A DNA stretch of 64,000 nt from Alteromonas sp. KC3 (GCF_016756315.1 NZ_AP024235.1:2604001-2668000); one strand, 5' to 3'. Shown: positions 1 through 9,686, counted from the stretch's first letter. The notes: a model not told the origin generated them from the sequence alone. Made by a program: numbers and translations.

Positions 1-1117
1 ACTCTTCTTTACCTTTTAAAATTGTTGATGACACCTCATGCGCGACAGCTTCTTCAATCTGTACCCAGTTAGCGCGTATGCTAAGAATACTAGACAGTAA
101 AAATTGTGCATCTTGGAAATCAGGATTTCTGTTTACCAATTGCTGAACATCGTTTTGTAAAGCTTCAAGGTTTTCAGGTGCTAAGTTAAGAAGGCTGGCC
201 TTCAATGACAAAAATTGCAGTTGGTCATTATATTCAATATTGTATTGTTCATTTGTCTGCTGAGCTGCGATCGATAATGACGATGTTGTCATCGCAATAC
301 TTCGGGCGACATCACGTTGAATATTGAAGATGTTCGTACCATTAAATGAAAAGCCCGCATTGGATATGAGTTCTCCATTTTTACCATCAATTATTCTTGT
401 TGATATTTTCACAATATTGTCTTGGTACTGAATGGTCCCTTGCACTATAAAGCGCACCCTCAACTCTCTAGCTATCTCATTGACAGGTAATGATTTTTCC
501 GAAAAGTAGTGCGATGATTTTCGAGCTATGACGCGCAAGCCAGTCTCATTCGCGAGTATATGAAGTATTTCCTCTGTAATCCCAATCGGTAGACTCTTTA
601 AATTAGGGTCATTTGAAAGGTCATCAAACGTGAGCACCGCAACACCATCAAGCGCTAGTTCAGGTTCTTTAGTTTCGTGATAAAAATAGACACTCAGTAA
701 AGTTACTATGAGAAACGTAGTTACAATATACGCTGTGTAGCGAAGCCACTCTAATGAAGTAGGCTTCTTCGCAATAACAGTTTTACACTGCGTTGGATTG
801 ATAACTGAAGTATTGAATTTGTAGCCTCGCTTAGGAATAGTTTCAACAGCAGAGCTCAAACCTGGCTCTAATGACTCAAGTTTTTTTCTGAGATCAGAAA
901 TAACCCTAGAGAGCGACTCATCAGCGCCGAACCTTTGAGGCCAAACTTCCTCTAGCAATTTATCTCGCGTAACCACCCCATCATTGGCGTTTAACAACAA
1001 TGCAAGTACTTCTGAAACTTTGTTGGTTAGTTTTACGACCGCCCCACTTTTTTCAATCGTGTTTTCAACTCGATTAAAAGTAAATCCATTTAATTCAAAA
1101 TAAACAGAAGCATCCAT
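1..1117 (-). CDS. CadC/ToxR-like membrane transcriptional regulator, partial (C-terminus cut by window edge)
   Basis: Translation of the minus strand from the ATG at 1117 stays open to the left edge, giving 372 residues. Residues about 1-100 form an OmpR/PhoB-type winged helix (RDKLLEEVWP, SRVISDLRKKLE, IPKRGYKF), the usual DNA-binding part of CadC/ToxR proteins. One hydrophobic stretch at about 120-140 (YIVTTFLIVTLLSVYF) is a single membrane segment. The following region begins VAVLTFDDLSNDP and contains GITEEILHILA and VQGTI, the TolB-N/FlgO-like fold often found after the winged helix. The protein should sit in the inner membrane with its DNA-binding head in the cytoplasm and sensor part in the periplasm. 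No terminating codon is visible. The signal sensed is unknown. Its target could be the adjacent tandem genes, but that is only inferred from position. Confidence 0.85.
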   Translation of the reverse strand, partial: MDASVYFELNGFTFNRVENTIEKSGAVVKLTNKVSEVLALLLNANDGVVTRDKLLEEVWPQRFGADESLSRVISDLRKKLESLEPGLSSAVETIPKRGYKFNTSVINPTQCKTVIAKKPTSLEWLRYTAYIVTTFLIVTLLSVYFYHETKEPELALDGVAVLTFDDLSNDPNLKSLPIGITEEILHILANETGLRVIARKSSHYFSEKSLPVNEIARELRVRFIVQGTIQYQDNIVKISTRIIDGKNGELISNAGFSFNGTNIFNIQRDVARSIAMTTSSLSIAAQQTNEQYNIEYNDQLQFLSLKASLLNLAPENLEALQNDVQQLVNRNPDFQDAQFLLSSILSIRANWVQIEEAVAHEVSSTILKGKEE

Positions 1118-1157
1118 AGCAATTGTCTCGGTCTATCAATACAAGGTTGTTTTTTTG

Positions 1158-1177
1158 TATAGTCTAAAGACACTATA
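1158..1177. promoter_or_regulatory. Inverted repeat between regulator and first DUF3718-like gene
   Basis: TATAGT at 1158-1163 and ACTATA at 1172-1177 form six-base arms around an eight-base spacer, 40 bases upstream of the CadC-like start codon. It could be an autoregulatory operator. Arms this short in AT-rich DNA can arise by chance. Confidence 0.25.
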
Positions 1178-1367
1178 TTACACACCAAATCAACTCTGAA
1201 TTACAGCGCAATAAACTGCACTTTGGTCTAGTTTTGTTATCGTCACTACTTAACACTATCCGTATTAAAACCAATACCCTGTTATTCCACTGCATGTTTT
1301 TCGCACAGCATTTTTGTTTTTTAATACATCTCGAACAGACAGATAAATTAACCGAAGGAATTTAACC

Positions 1368-1766
1368 ATGTTGAAAATCGTTAAAACTTCTCTAGTAATT
1401 GCAGCATCTACTTTAGCTTTCTCTAACGCAGCGCAAGCTAACGACATTAACGAAGCATTAGCTAACATTTGTACTATCGTACAAGCAGATGACAAAGGTG
1501 AACTGCGCAAGAAAATGCGTAGTGTACAGTCGGATTTTAAATTGAAACTTCGCGATTACTATTCAGGCATTTCATGTGGTGGCCAAAGCCTTATTAGGAC
1601 TGCGCTGTCAAACAATGCAGTTGAAGTAGGCACACTTCTCGTTAAGAAAATGCCGAGCAAAGATTTACAAGCGCCTGAAGCTGACGGCAAAACATTATCA
1701 GCCTGGATTGCTGAGCAAGGACTTCAGTCTTCGCCAATTTCAGCGGAACTGAACGAGCGTATCTAA
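1368..1766 (+). CDS. Small secreted DUF3718-like protein, copy 1
   Basis: A 132-residue protein with a clear signal peptide (MLKIVKTSLVIAASTLAFSN, cleavage after AAQA). The mature part has two cysteines, C35 and C70, likely paired in the periplasm, and the segment YYSGISCGGQSLIRTAL that resembles DUF3718 proteins common in Alteromonadales. Nothing in it suggests catalysis. The start is preceded by GAAGGAATTTAACC, a good ribosome binding site. A second gene at 2720 encodes a protein differing at only 9 of 132 positions (15, 57, 59, 71, 82, 115, 121, 125, 130), and the 5' leaders share the last twenty or so bases. This is a recent tandem duplication with a GFA-family gene on the opposite strand between the copies. 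Function unknown. Confidence 0.8.
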   Translation: MLKIVKTSLVIAASTLAFSNAAQANDINEALANICTIVQADDKGELRKKMRSVQSDFKLKLRDYYSGISCGGQSLIRTALSNNAVEVGTLLVKKMPSKDLQAPEADGKTLSAWIAEQGLQSSPISAELNERI

Positions 1767-1806
1767 AACGTATTCACATAACCATGTGAACCTTTTCAAC
1801 ATGGTG

Positions 1807-1820
1807 GCAGCGAAAGCTGC
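1807..1820 (+). other. 3' UTR hairpin of DUF3718-like copy 1
   Basis: GCAGC at 1807-1811 and GCTGC at 1816-1820 flank a GAAA tetraloop, directly after TTCAACATGGTG. The same arrangement, with different stem bases, follows copy 2 (3169-3185). Confidence 0.5.
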
Positions 1821-1823
1821 ACT

Positions 1824-1850
1824 AAAGGCCCCTTCTAGGGGCCTTTTTCT
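1824..1850 (+). terminator. Intrinsic terminator of DUF3718-like copy 1
   Basis: AAAGGCCCC at 1824-1832 pairs with GGGGCCTTT at 1838-1846, loop TTCTA, followed by a T-rich tail. Confidence 0.9.
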
Positions 1851-1946
1851 TTTTTACGGATAAAACCGGTATGCAAACCTATTTTGTGTTGCAGCTCCAC
1901 TTTACTGTCAGCCTTATATATGTAAGCAGAAAAACACCACAAAATG

Positions 1947-2336
1947 CTATCCGAAACCCTTCTCCATTTTTCTCAAGCTTCCTAACTCACTTAGCCATTT
2001 GAGTTGCGATTCGCAATAGGTATCAACTAAGGGTACTAATTGGTTTGCCTTATCCAACGCACCTAAATAAACGATCTTAAGACCAGCATACTTAGGATTT
2101 TCGTTAAAAATAGGCGTAGCACAATTTAAGCACACGTGTTTACTAGCATTGTCAGAAAGCTGAATCGCTTTCAGATCACCACATTCCTTTACAAACTCAT
2201 TACTGGCGACCACGACATAAGTTGAAAATGCACTTCCGTTCGCCTTTCTACAAAGATCACAGTGGCAATTTAGAATGGTCTTAATATTTTTTGAAATTGT
2301 GAACTTCACTGCATTACAATGACATCTTCCCTTCAT
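1947..2336 (-). CDS. GFA family (Mss4-like fold) zinc protein
   Basis: A 129-residue protein of the family named after glutathione-dependent formaldehyde-activating enzyme. The zinc ligands are visible: CHCNAVKF near the N-terminus, CHCDLCRKANGSAF at about 24-36 and CLNCATPIFN at about 69-78. The length is typical of single-domain GFA proteins. Most family members have no proven enzyme activity, so formaldehyde detoxification should not be assumed. The gene is alone on the minus strand between the two DUF3718-like copies and does not appear to share an operon with either neighbour. No unusual start; ATG at 2336. Confidence 0.85.
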   Translation of the reverse strand: MKGRCHCNAVKFTISKNIKTILNCHCDLCRKANGSAFSTYVVVASNEFVKECGDLKAIQLSDNASKHVCLNCATPIFNENPKYAGLKIVYLGALDKANQLVPLVDTYCESQLKWLSELGSLRKMEKGFG

Positions 2337-2719
2337 GCAATCCTCGTTTACTCATTTACAACACAAAAGCTCTATTTCGCGTGATGACTGACAACTCTCA
2401 ATCAAAGTTTCTCAAATGTTATTGCAGCATTTGCAATTAAAAGCGATTTTTTTGTGATTATCCTTATCTTACTATTGATAATTTTTTCCGTTATCTCAAA
2501 AGTGTAAAACATTATTAAATACAAATTATTTGCAATTATTTCAAAAAGTTAATACTAAAACAAAGCATCCTAAATTTAACTCTGCAGCTCTCCTACACAG
2601 CAATAGGTATTCGTTCACATACCCCATTATCTTAACGCATGTTTTTCACATTGTTCGGTTGGTGTTTAATACATCTCAACGAACAAACACAACCTCTTAA
2701 CAACCGAAGGAATTTAACC
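2337..2719. other. Intergenic region (383 bp), AT-rich
   Basis: No gene is seen. It carries the divergent start regions of the GFA gene and the second DUF3718-like gene. Notable contents are an inverted repeat TTGCA-N5-TGCAA around 2424-2438 and the promoter candidate at 2530-2558. The 3' third repeats the leader sequence found before copy 1 (TTTAATACATCTC and CCGAAGGAATTTAACC). Confidence 0.6.
2530..2558 (+). promoter_or_regulatory. Candidate sigma-70 promoter for DUF3718-like copy 2
   Basis: TTGCAA at 2530-2535, a 17-base spacer and TACTAA at 2553-2558. This predicts a leader of about 155 bases before the ATG at 2720. The comparable region before copy 1 does not show such a clear pair. Confidence 0.4.
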
Positions 2720-3118
2720 ATGTTGAAAATCGTTAAAACTTCTCTAGTAATTGCAGCATCATCTTTAGCTTTTTCTAACGCGGCGCAGGCCAATGACATC
2801 AACGAAGCACTAGCAAATATCTGCACCATCGTTCAAGCAGATGACAAAGGCGAGCTTCGTAAGAAAATGCGTAGCGTACAGTCTGACTATAAAATGAAAC
2901 TACGCGATTACTACTCTGGCATTTCATGCAACGGTCAAAGCTTGATCCGCACAGCGCTGTCAAGCAACGCAGTAGAAGTTGGTACACTTTTGGTTAAGAA
3001 GATGCCAAGTAAAGATTTACAAGCACCTGAAGCAGATGGCAAAACATTATCTGCTTGGATTGACGAGCAGGGTCTACAGGGCTCACCGATTGCGGCAGAA
3101 CTTAACGGCCGAATCTAA
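2720..3118 (+). CDS. Small secreted DUF3718-like protein, copy 2
   Basis: The second member of the tandem pair, also exactly 132 residues and 93 percent identical to copy 1. An upstream in-frame ATG at 2639 exists, but the ATG at 2720 is chosen because it aligns with copy 1, follows the same GAAGGAATTTAACC ribosome binding site and starts the signal peptide directly. Cysteines C35 and C70 are conserved. At residue 71 copy 1 has Gly and copy 2 Asn (GISCNGQSL), which is the more usual form in related proteins as far as I recall. Synonymous differences are numerous compared with the nine amino-acid changes, suggesting selection on the protein. Likely periplasmic; function unknown. Confidence 0.82.
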   Translation: MLKIVKTSLVIAASSLAFSNAAQANDINEALANICTIVQADDKGELRKKMRSVQSDYKMKLRDYYSGISCNGQSLIRTALSSNAVEVGTLLVKKMPSKDLQAPEADGKTLSAWIDEQGLQGSPIAAELNGRI

Positions 3119-3168
3119 GAAATAGTATATGTATTGTCACGCCATGTGATACACCAGTTCAACATGGT

Positions 3169-3185
3169 AGCGGCAGGATGCCGCT
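3169..3185 (+). other. 3' UTR hairpin of DUF3718-like copy 2
   Basis: AGCGGCA at 3169-3175 pairs with TGCCGCT at 3179-3185 around GGA. It occupies the same place as the hairpin at 1807-1820 and follows the same TTCAACATGGT lead-in, while both arms have changed together. Confidence 0.5.
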
Positions 3186-3187
3186 CT

Positions 3188-3215
3188 GAGGCCTCTTCGG
3201 AGGCCTCTCCCTTTT
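3188..3215 (+). terminator. Intrinsic terminator of DUF3718-like copy 2
   Basis: GAGGCCTC at 3188-3195 and 3200-3207 around a TTCG tetraloop closed by C-G, followed by CTCCCTTTT. The stem is strong, the T-run short. Confidence 0.75.
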
Positions 3216-3247
3216 CTAGCTTTCTCGCCCCTTCTTTGTACATTTCT

Positions 3248-4171
3248 CTAAACAACAAATTTATTAATATGACCTGCAGCCCACTGTGCCTGCTCCCGAT
3301 GGATCCAATGCGTTGCTTCATTGTGTTGGTGAACAGTAAGTTCTTCCACATAGTTGGGTAAACCATCAAGAATGCTTATATCGAATGCGTCGTCGTTTTT
3401 GCCCCACAACACCAGCGTCGGTATCACAATCCTAATATTCGGAACACGTAAAGCAGCAAGCTCATTGTCATCAGCATCAGTTGATGGAATAGCTTGCGGC
3501 ATATTTTTGTAGTAATTGAGCATTGCTCTTAACGTATCGCTGTTTTTCCAGCCAGATAACAATGTATCAGCATAGCGTTTGTCGCTTGAAAACAAGGCAT
3601 CGCCTAGCATGTTTCGTAACAACGAAAAATCTGACTGCACTAGCGTTTCATGAGCATCATCAGCAATAAGTTGTTGTATATACTGACTTTTTAGTCGCTG
3701 CGTTCTACTTGTTTTTAAAAGTGATGTAAATGTAGAAGGGTGTGCGGCATTCATAATGATAAGTTTCGAAAACAACTGTGAATGAAAAGCGGCTAAAGGC
3801 CATGCAATGGCGCCGCCCCAGTCATGACCTACAAGCACAACTTGTCTTTTACGCCCAACTAATTCAACGAAAGCAGCAATGCGCGTTAGCAGCATGGGAA
3901 CGCTATAGTCTTCTATGGAGGAAAGTGGTTCAGATTTGTAGTAACCAGGTAAATCTGGTGCAACGACATCGAAACGCTTAGGAAGATGCGCAATAAGCTC
4001 CTCCCAAGCATGTGCGTTTTCGGGGAAGCCATGTAAAAAAACTAATAAGGGGCGCGTACTTTCAGTGTCGACAGCATTTTCATAGGTATTACTGAGATAA
4101 TGAATACTATGGCCCTGAACTTCTAAGAAATGATCGTATAATTTTCGCTTTTCCATATGCCGCTTTCCCAT
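3248..4171 (-). CDS. Alpha/beta hydrolase, epoxide hydrolase-like
   Basis: A 307-residue alpha/beta hydrolase fold protein. Visible landmarks in order: LVFLHGFPENAHAW (oxyanion-hole HGFP), DLPGYYKSE, the nucleophile elbow VGHDWGGAIAW with Asp as nucleophile, a cap region, WGKNDDAF carrying the acid residue and EATHWIHREQ carrying the catalytic His. HGFP plus GHDWGG is typical of soluble epoxide hydrolases and some haloalkane dehalogenases. No signal peptide, so cytoplasmic. The ATG at 4171 is kept, but the in-frame ATG at 4156 is nearly as good. The gene follows the beta-oxidation operon in the same direction after 135 bases that contain a possible terminator. Substrate not predictable. Confidence 0.85.
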   Translation of the reverse strand: MGKRHMEKRKLYDHFLEVQGHSIHYLSNTYENAVDTESTRPLLVFLHGFPENAHAWEELIAHLPKRFDVVAPDLPGYYKSEPLSSIEDYSVPMLLTRIAAFVELVGRKRQVVLVGHDWGGAIAWPLAAFHSQLFSKLIIMNAAHPSTFTSLLKTSRTQRLKSQYIQQLIADDAHETLVQSDFSLLRNMLGDALFSSDKRYADTLLSGWKNSDTLRAMLNYYKNMPQAIPSTDADDNELAALRVPNIRIVIPTLVLWGKNDDAFDISILDGLPNYVEELTVHQHNEATHWIHREQAQWAAGHINKFVV

Positions 4172-4218
4172 ATAAATGTTTCCGTACTACAGAAACAAGT
4201 AAATTCAAGATACAAAAA

Positions 4219-4260
4219 AAGCCGAGCGCTTAAGACAAAACATCGTCAGCAGCCCGGCTT
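4219..4260 (-). terminator. Possible terminator after the beta-oxidation operon
   Basis: On the minus strand AAGCCGGGC opens and GCTCGGCTT closes a hairpin with a long loop, followed by a run of T. The six-base core stem is short, so read-through into the hydrolase gene is possible. Confidence 0.45.
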
Positions 4261-4306
4261 ATTCACGCGCTTATACACACAAGTGCGTTATTTGTGTAAT
4301 TGGCAA

Positions 4307-6106
4307 TTACTCAATTGCAAACATACTCTCTGGCATAGACATAAGGTTGTCAGCACCTGATTGCATTGCAGATACAAGTGAACGAGTGCGAGTTAATAAG
4401 CGGTCGAAATAAAAACCTGTTGTCAAAATTTTGCTCTTATAGAACTCAGTTTCTGTGCTTCCTGCATCAAGCTGCTCTTGCGCTTTAACTGCCATTTTCA
4501 GCCAGAAGTATGCCACTGTCACGTAGCCAGAGTACATCAGATAATCAACAGACGCTGCACCAATTTCATCTGGGTTAGACGCGGCGGCCTTACCGATATC
4601 CATTGTTATCTGTTGCCACTCATCAAGATGAGAACTCAATGCATTCGTCCAAGCGCTAAACTGCGCGTTGTCGCGAAGTGAATTACAATAATCACGCACT
4701 TCTTGTACAAACACGTTAAGCAACTCGCCGTTAGAACCCATTACCTTGCGGCCAAGCAAATCAACAGCCTGGATACCTGTTGTGCCCTCATACATAGTAC
4801 AAATACGCGTATCGCGAGCAAGTTGTTCCATGCCCCACTCTTTAATAAAGCCGTGACCACCATACACCTGCATACCATAGCTGGTTGACTCTTGCGCAGT
4901 CTCAGTCAAAAACGCTTTAACAATAGGCGTCAGGAATGCAAGCTTTGCTTCCGCGTGCTGTTTTTCTGCTGCATCATCACCATAAAGCGTTACATCGACA
5001 AGCTTCATGCAATATGCCGCAAGCGCTCGGTTACCTTCTGCAAACGCCTTTTGCGTTAGAAGCATACGGCGCACGTCAGGATGAACGATAATAGGGTCAG
5101 CCGGACCTTCTGGATTTTTACGACCTGTTAGTGAGCGAAACTGAATGCGATCTTTTGCATAGCGCAGGGCACCTTGGAAAGATGCTTCTGACGCAGCCAA
5201 ACCTTCAAGGCCAGTTCCGATACGCGCAGTATTCATAAACGTGAACATGCAGTTAAGACCACGGTTTGGGGGACCAATCAAGTAACCTTTTGCGCCGTCG
5301 AAATTGATTACACACGTCGCGCTCGCTTTGATACCCATTTTGTGTTCAATGCTGCCGCACGCTACTGCATTTCTGTCTTGCTTCTCGCCGTCTTCACTTA
5401 CGTTAAACTTAGGTACAACAAACAAGGAAATGCCTTTTGTGCCTTCTGGCGCATCAGGTAAACGCGCAAGCACAATGTGGACGATGTTATCTGACATATC
5501 GTGTTCACCGGCAGAGATGAAAATCTTTGTACCGGTTAGGCTATAGCTGCCATCTTCCTGAGGCTCTGCACGGCATTTCAACATACCTAGGTCTGAACCA
5601 CAGTGCGATTCAGTTAAGCACATTGTACCTGTCCACTCTCCGCTAATTAGCTTGGGTAGAAACATATTTTGTTGAAGCTCAGTACCGTGCGCTTTCAACG
5701 TTTCCATACAACCTTGGCTGAGGCCCGGATACATTGCCCACGAGTGGTTAGCACCCGAGAACCATTCAGCGATTATTGACGAGAGCGAGTAAGGGAGCGC
5801 CTGACCACCGAAGTCTTCAGGATGAGACATGCTAGGCCAGCCGCCTTCCACGTACGTCTGGTATGCTTCTTTAAAGCCTTTGGGCGTGGTGACTTCGCCA
5901 TCTACCCACTTACAGCCTTCTTCATCACCAGAGGCGTTAATTGGCGCTAAGGTATTCTCAGAAAACTTAGCGGCTTCTGCGAAAATTGCTGTCACTAAGT
6001 CTTCAGAGGCTTCATCGAAGCCCAGTTTTTGATAGTGACTTTGATAATCTAGTAACTCATGCGTAACGAACATAGCGTCACGTTGAGGCGCTTTATAACC
6101 TTCCAT
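4307..6106 (-). CDS. Acyl-CoA dehydrogenase, large form with C-terminal extension domain (FadE/DmdC-like)
   Basis: A 599-residue FAD-dependent acyl-CoA dehydrogenase. It has the N-terminal extra helix region (GYKAPQRDAMFVTHELLDY), the flavin-binding middle part (MCLTESHCGSDLGML, GTKIFISAGEHD), the catalytic-Glu segment CTMYEGTTGIQAVDLLGRKV and a C-terminal acyl-CoA dehydrogenase extension of about 130 residues. This architecture is shared by long-chain FadE-type enzymes in many bacteria and by 3-methylmercaptopropionyl-CoA dehydrogenase (DmdC) of DMSP breakdown; sequence alone does not separate them. It would introduce the alpha-beta double bond in an acyl-CoA and pass electrons to ETF. The start has AGG seven bases upstream. 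It is the last gene of a three-gene operon with thiolase (11-base gap) and the hydratase/dehydrogenase. Confidence 0.92.
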   Translation of the reverse strand: MEGYKAPQRDAMFVTHELLDYQSHYQKLGFDEASEDLVTAIFAEAAKFSENTLAPINASGDEEGCKWVDGEVTTPKGFKEAYQTYVEGGWPSMSHPEDFGGQALPYSLSSIIAEWFSGANHSWAMYPGLSQGCMETLKAHGTELQQNMFLPKLISGEWTGTMCLTESHCGSDLGMLKCRAEPQEDGSYSLTGTKIFISAGEHDMSDNIVHIVLARLPDAPEGTKGISLFVVPKFNVSEDGEKQDRNAVACGSIEHKMGIKASATCVINFDGAKGYLIGPPNRGLNCMFTFMNTARIGTGLEGLAASEASFQGALRYAKDRIQFRSLTGRKNPEGPADPIIVHPDVRRMLLTQKAFAEGNRALAAYCMKLVDVTLYGDDAAEKQHAEAKLAFLTPIVKAFLTETAQESTSYGMQVYGGHGFIKEWGMEQLARDTRICTMYEGTTGIQAVDLLGRKVMGSNGELLNVFVQEVRDYCNSLRDNAQFSAWTNALSSHLDEWQQITMDIGKAAASNPDEIGAASVDYLMYSGYVTVAYFWLKMAVKAQEQLDAGSTETEFYKSKILTTGFYFDRLLTRTRSLVSAMQSGADNLMSMPESMFAIE

Positions 6107-6117
6107 ACTAATACCTA

Positions 6118-7299
6118 CTATATAACTTCAAATAGACCAGCAGCGCCCATACCGCCGCCGATACACATGGTGCAAACTACATATTTCGCACCGCGTCGTT
6201 TACCTTCGATGAGTGCATGACCCACCATACGAGCACCGCTCATGCCATAGGGGTGACCAATTGAAATAGCCCCGCCGTTTACGTTTAATAATTCATCTGG
6301 AATGCCCAACTTATCGCGACAGTACAATACCTGTACTGCAAACGCTTCATTGAGTTCCCACAGACCAATATCGTCCATGGTCAATCCATGTTGTTTTAAT
6401 AATTTAGGAATAGCGAACACTGGGCCAATGCCCATTTCATCTGGCTCACAACCTGCTACCGCAATACCGCGATAAATACCAAGTGGTTGCACACTGCCCT
6501 TCGCGGCTGATTGCTCGTCCATGATTACCGTAGCGCTTGCGCCATCAGAGAGTTGACTTGCATTGCCCGCGGTAATGCAACCACCCTCAATTACTGGGTT
6601 AAGGCCTTTTAGCCCTTCCAAGGTAGTTTCGGGGCGGTTACCCTCGTCTTTTGATAGGGTTACTTCGCGCTCACTAGTTTCGCCGGTCTCTTTGTTGAAT
6701 ACAGCTTGTACGGCAGTAATAGGCACAATTTCATCATCGAACTTGCCTGCTTGTTGCGCGGCTGCTGTGCGCATCTGGCTTTGGTATCCATATTCGTCTT
6801 GCACATCACGGCTAATGTTGTAGCGCTTGCCGACTACCTCAGCAGTTTGAAGCATAGGCATGTAAATATCTTTATGCTTAGCCACCAAAGCTGGGTCTAC
6901 CGCGCGAAACATATTCATGTTTTTGTTTTGAACAAGCGAGATTGAATCTAAACCGCCAGCAACCATAATGTTGGTGTCGCCGGTTCTTATGGCATTCGCT
7001 GCGGTGGCAATAGCGTACATACCTGAACTGCATTGTCTATCTAGCGTCATACCCGCCACAGTGACTGGTAAACCACCAGCAAGTCCCGCAAGACGACCGA
7101 TGTTCATGCCGCCACTACCTTGCGTTAGCGCGGCGCCCATGATGACGTCATCAATACTTGCTGGGTCAACACCGGCACGTGCAACGGCATGCTCAATCGC
7201 ATGACCACCCAAAGATGGGGCTGGTAAATTATTTAGTGCGCCTTTATAAGCGCGGCCAATTGGCGTTCTAGCGGTACTTACAATAACTGCATCACGCAT
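6118..7299 (-). CDS. fadA: Acetyl-CoA C-acyltransferase (thiolase)
   Basis: A 393-residue thiolase that cleaves 3-ketoacyl-CoA to acetyl-CoA and a shortened acyl-CoA. All three catalytic residues are visible: nucleophile C90 in DRQCSSG, H349 in [11 protein letters not shown] and C379 in [10 protein letters not shown]. Length and motif spacing match the degradative class. The start ATG has AAGGA eight bases upstream. It lies 22 bases after the multifunctional hydratase/dehydrogenase gene and 11 bases before the acyl-CoA dehydrogenase gene. The order hydratase/dehydrogenase, thiolase, dehydrogenase is the same as in the Bacillus subtilis fadNAE operon. The symbol is given by role in this complex; the protein is not necessarily orthologous to E. 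coli FadA. Confidence 0.93.
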   Translation of the reverse strand: MRDAVIVSTARTPIGRAYKGALNNLPAPSLGGHAIEHAVARAGVDPASIDDVIMGAALTQGSGGMNIGRLAGLAGGLPVTVAGMTLDRQCSSGMYAIATAANAIRTGDTNIMVAGGLDSISLVQNKNMNMFRAVDPALVAKHKDIYMPMLQTAEVVGKRYNISRDVQDEYGYQSQMRTAAAQQAGKFDDEIVPITAVQAVFNKETGETSEREVTLSKDEGNRPETTLEGLKGLNPVIEGGCITAGNASQLSDGASATVIMDEQSAAKGSVQPLGIYRGIAVAGCEPDEMGIGPVFAIPKLLKQHGLTMDDIGLWELNEAFAVQVLYCRDKLGIPDELLNVNGGAISIGHPYGMSGARMVGHALIEGKRRGAKYVVCTMCIGGGMGAAGLFEVI

Positions 7300-7321
7300 A
7301 GGGTTTATCCTTTTCGTTAGC

Positions 7322-9442
7322 TTATTTTTTATAATGTTTAAAGCTGCCGCCGTCTTGCGCCAGTTTCACCAATAACTCACTCGGCTCTAACCACATTTTG
7401 CCGTAGTCTCCAAGCTGATCACGATAAGTCGTCAGCTTGTCTAAAATGGTGCCCAACCCCACTTCGTCGGCATATTGCATTGGGCCACCGCGGTACACTG
7501 GGAAGCCATAGCCATACACATAAATCACGTCAATATCACTTGATTTAGCGGCAATACCTTCCTCAAGAATGGCTGCACCTTCGTTAATAAGTGAGTACAT
7601 TACGCGCACCAAAATCTCTTCGTCGCTAATGTCTTTGCGCTGAACTACTCCTAATCGCTCAGCTTCATGCTTAGCAATTTCAAGTACTTCAGGATCAGGT
7701 ATGGGTACACGGCTGCCAGGCTCGTAGTTATATGCACCACGCCCCGTTTTAAGACCATTACGCCCTTTCTCAACAAGGCGGTCTGCTACCGCGCCATAGG
7801 CAGGGTCGTGAGCAATGTGCTCTTGTCTAGACTGGCGCACATAGTAACCAATATCTAAGCCTGCCATATCACCCATGGTGAATGGCCCCATTGGCATGCC
7901 AAATTCAGTGAGAACTCTGTCAACCTGCTCTGGCGTTGCACCTTCAAGTAGTAATCTGTTTGCCTCGCGGCCGTATGGCTCAATCATACGGTTACCGACA
8001 AAGCCAAAGCATACGCCAACGAGTACTGCGACTTTCTTAATTCGCTTCGCCATTTTCATGCATGTCTTGATGACTTCAGGTGACGTCTTGTCTGCTTTTA
8101 CCACTTCAAGCAAGCGCATGACGTTTGCAGGTGAGAAGAAGTGCAAGCCAATGACATCCTCAGGGCGTGATATCGCCGTGGCAATCTCATCGATATCGAG
8201 CGTTGATGTATTCGACGCTAAAATCGCGCCCGGTTTACATACCTTGTCTAGCGTTGAGAAGACTGTTTTTTTCACTTCCATCTTTTCAAACACAGCTTCA
8301 ATGACCAAATCCACATCAGCAAGATCGTCATACGATGTAGTCCCTGTCAGAAGCGACATACGCGCTTCTACTTGTTCTTGCGTTAGTTTTCCTTTCTTAG
8401 CTGAGTTTTCGTAATTTTTGCGAATTAGCGCCAAGCCTTTCTCAAGCGCCTCTTCTTTTAGCTCCAGCATAGTGACAGGAATGCCAGCGTTGGCAAAATT
8501 CATGGCGATACCACCGCCCATGGTTCCTGCACCGATAATAGCGACTTTCTCGATACTACGTTCAGGCGTTGATTTGTCGAAATCACTGACGTGACCTGCG
8601 GCGCGCTCGGCGAAGAAGAAATGTTGTTGAGCACGTGCTTGTGGAGTATTCATACACTCCATAAAAAGCTTACCTTCATTTTTCAGGCCAGCATCGAAAT
8701 CTAGCGTGTAAGCACCATGCACAGCTTCAATGCATTTCAGAGGTGCAAAAAAGCCTCTTGCTGCTTTTTTCGTTTGCGCTGTGACAGCGTCAAAAACCGC
8801 TTGAACCTCATCGGTCATAGACAGTGTGATATCGCAGGTGCGCTTAATGGCATTACTTGGCGTTAACGACGCTAAATATGCTTTGGTGTCTTCAAGCAAG
8901 TGTTCTGGTTTGTCTGAAATCTTATCAAAAACGTTTGGTAGCTTTAGTACCGACGTCGGCTTACCACTTGCGATCATGGTAAGCGCCGTTTGTGCATCAG
9001 CCAGTCGTGGTAAACGCTGTGTTCCACCCGCACCAGGTAAAATACCTAGGTTAACTTCGGGTAAACCCACTTTGTTTTCAGCAAACGTAATGCGGTGATG
9101 ACACGCTAATGCCACTTCTAAGCCGCCACCAAACGCAGGCCCGGGAAGAACAGCTACAACAGGCTTTGTCGCGTTTTCAATTTTATCTAACACTTCGGGG
9201 AGCATGGGCGATAGATCACCGCCAGAGAATTCACTGATATCGGCCCCGCCTGAAAAAATGGGTAATGATGAAGAAATCACAATAGCGCTAACGCTATCAT
9301 CGTTTAGCGCTTGCTCAATTCCGTCAATAAGACCAACGCGTAGTGCGCGAGATAAGGCATTAACTGGCGCGCTTTGCATCATCAGCGTAGCTACGCCTTC
9401 TTGTACGCTGTACGCCACTGCTTGATTTTCCGTCTGTGTCAT
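7322..9442 (-). CDS. fadJ: Multifunctional 3-hydroxyacyl-CoA dehydrogenase / enoyl-CoA hydratase
   Basis: A 706-residue fusion. Residues about 10-190 are a crotonase-type enoyl-CoA hydratase ([43 protein letters not shown]). Residues about 290-470 are the NAD-binding hydroxyacyl-CoA dehydrogenase domain ([19 protein letters not shown]), followed by two C-terminal dehydrogenase domains ([39 protein letters not shown]). It performs the second and third steps of beta-oxidation. An ATG at 9448 is possible, but AGGA sits seven bases before the ATG at 9442, which is preferred. The arrangement is closer to single-chain peroxisomal-type and FadJ-like proteins than to FadB paired with FadA. First gene of the operon; no FadR-type palindrome was recognised upstream. 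Confidence 0.92.
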   Translation of the reverse strand: MTQTENQAVAYSVQEGVATLMMQSAPVNALSRALRVGLIDGIEQALNDDSVSAIVISSSLPIFSGGADISEFSGGDLSPMLPEVLDKIENATKPVVAVLPGPAFGGGLEVALACHHRITFAENKVGLPEVNLGILPGAGGTQRLPRLADAQTALTMIASGKPTSVLKLPNVFDKISDKPEHLLEDTKAYLASLTPSNAIKRTCDITLSMTDEVQAVFDAVTAQTKKAARGFFAPLKCIEAVHGAYTLDFDAGLKNEGKLFMECMNTPQARAQQHFFFAERAAGHVSDFDKSTPERSIEKVAIIGAGTMGGGIAMNFANAGIPVTMLELKEEALEKGLALIRKNYENSAKKGKLTQEQVEARMSLLTGTTSYDDLADVDLVIEAVFEKMEVKKTVFSTLDKVCKPGAILASNTSTLDIDEIATAISRPEDVIGLHFFSPANVMRLLEVVKADKTSPEVIKTCMKMAKRIKKVAVLVGVCFGFVGNRMIEPYGREANRLLLEGATPEQVDRVLTEFGMPMGPFTMGDMAGLDIGYYVRQSRQEHIAHDPAYGAVADRLVEKGRNGLKTGRGAYNYEPGSRVPIPDPEVLEIAKHEAERLGVVQRKDISDEEILVRVMYSLINEGAAILEEGIAAKSSDIDVIYVYGYGFPVYRGGPMQYADEVGLGTILDKLTTYRDQLGDYGKMWLEPSELLVKLAQDGGSFKHYKK

Positions 9443-9686
9443 AACCATGTCCTGTTTATCACGTTAATCGGATGTTATTGCAGTGTTGTCAATCATCCAA
9501 GTTTATTGGTGTTATAGACATTTATCACAATATTTAATATTGACCGCAAAGCCTTTCAACACCTCATTTTCACTTGAACACTGCGCCCTCCCTCGGCTAA
9601 CGAATATTTGACACCCAATCCAACCAGTGTTTTTGTTAACTGAACCATACAAATATTTACATTTTGCTTACAAAGGACATTTTGCT

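Noticed and set aside
9608..9636. Promoter TTGACA-N17-TTTTGT for the haloalkane dehalogenase-like gene
   Set aside because: The -35 box is good but the -10 hexamer is poor, so it is not listed as a feature.
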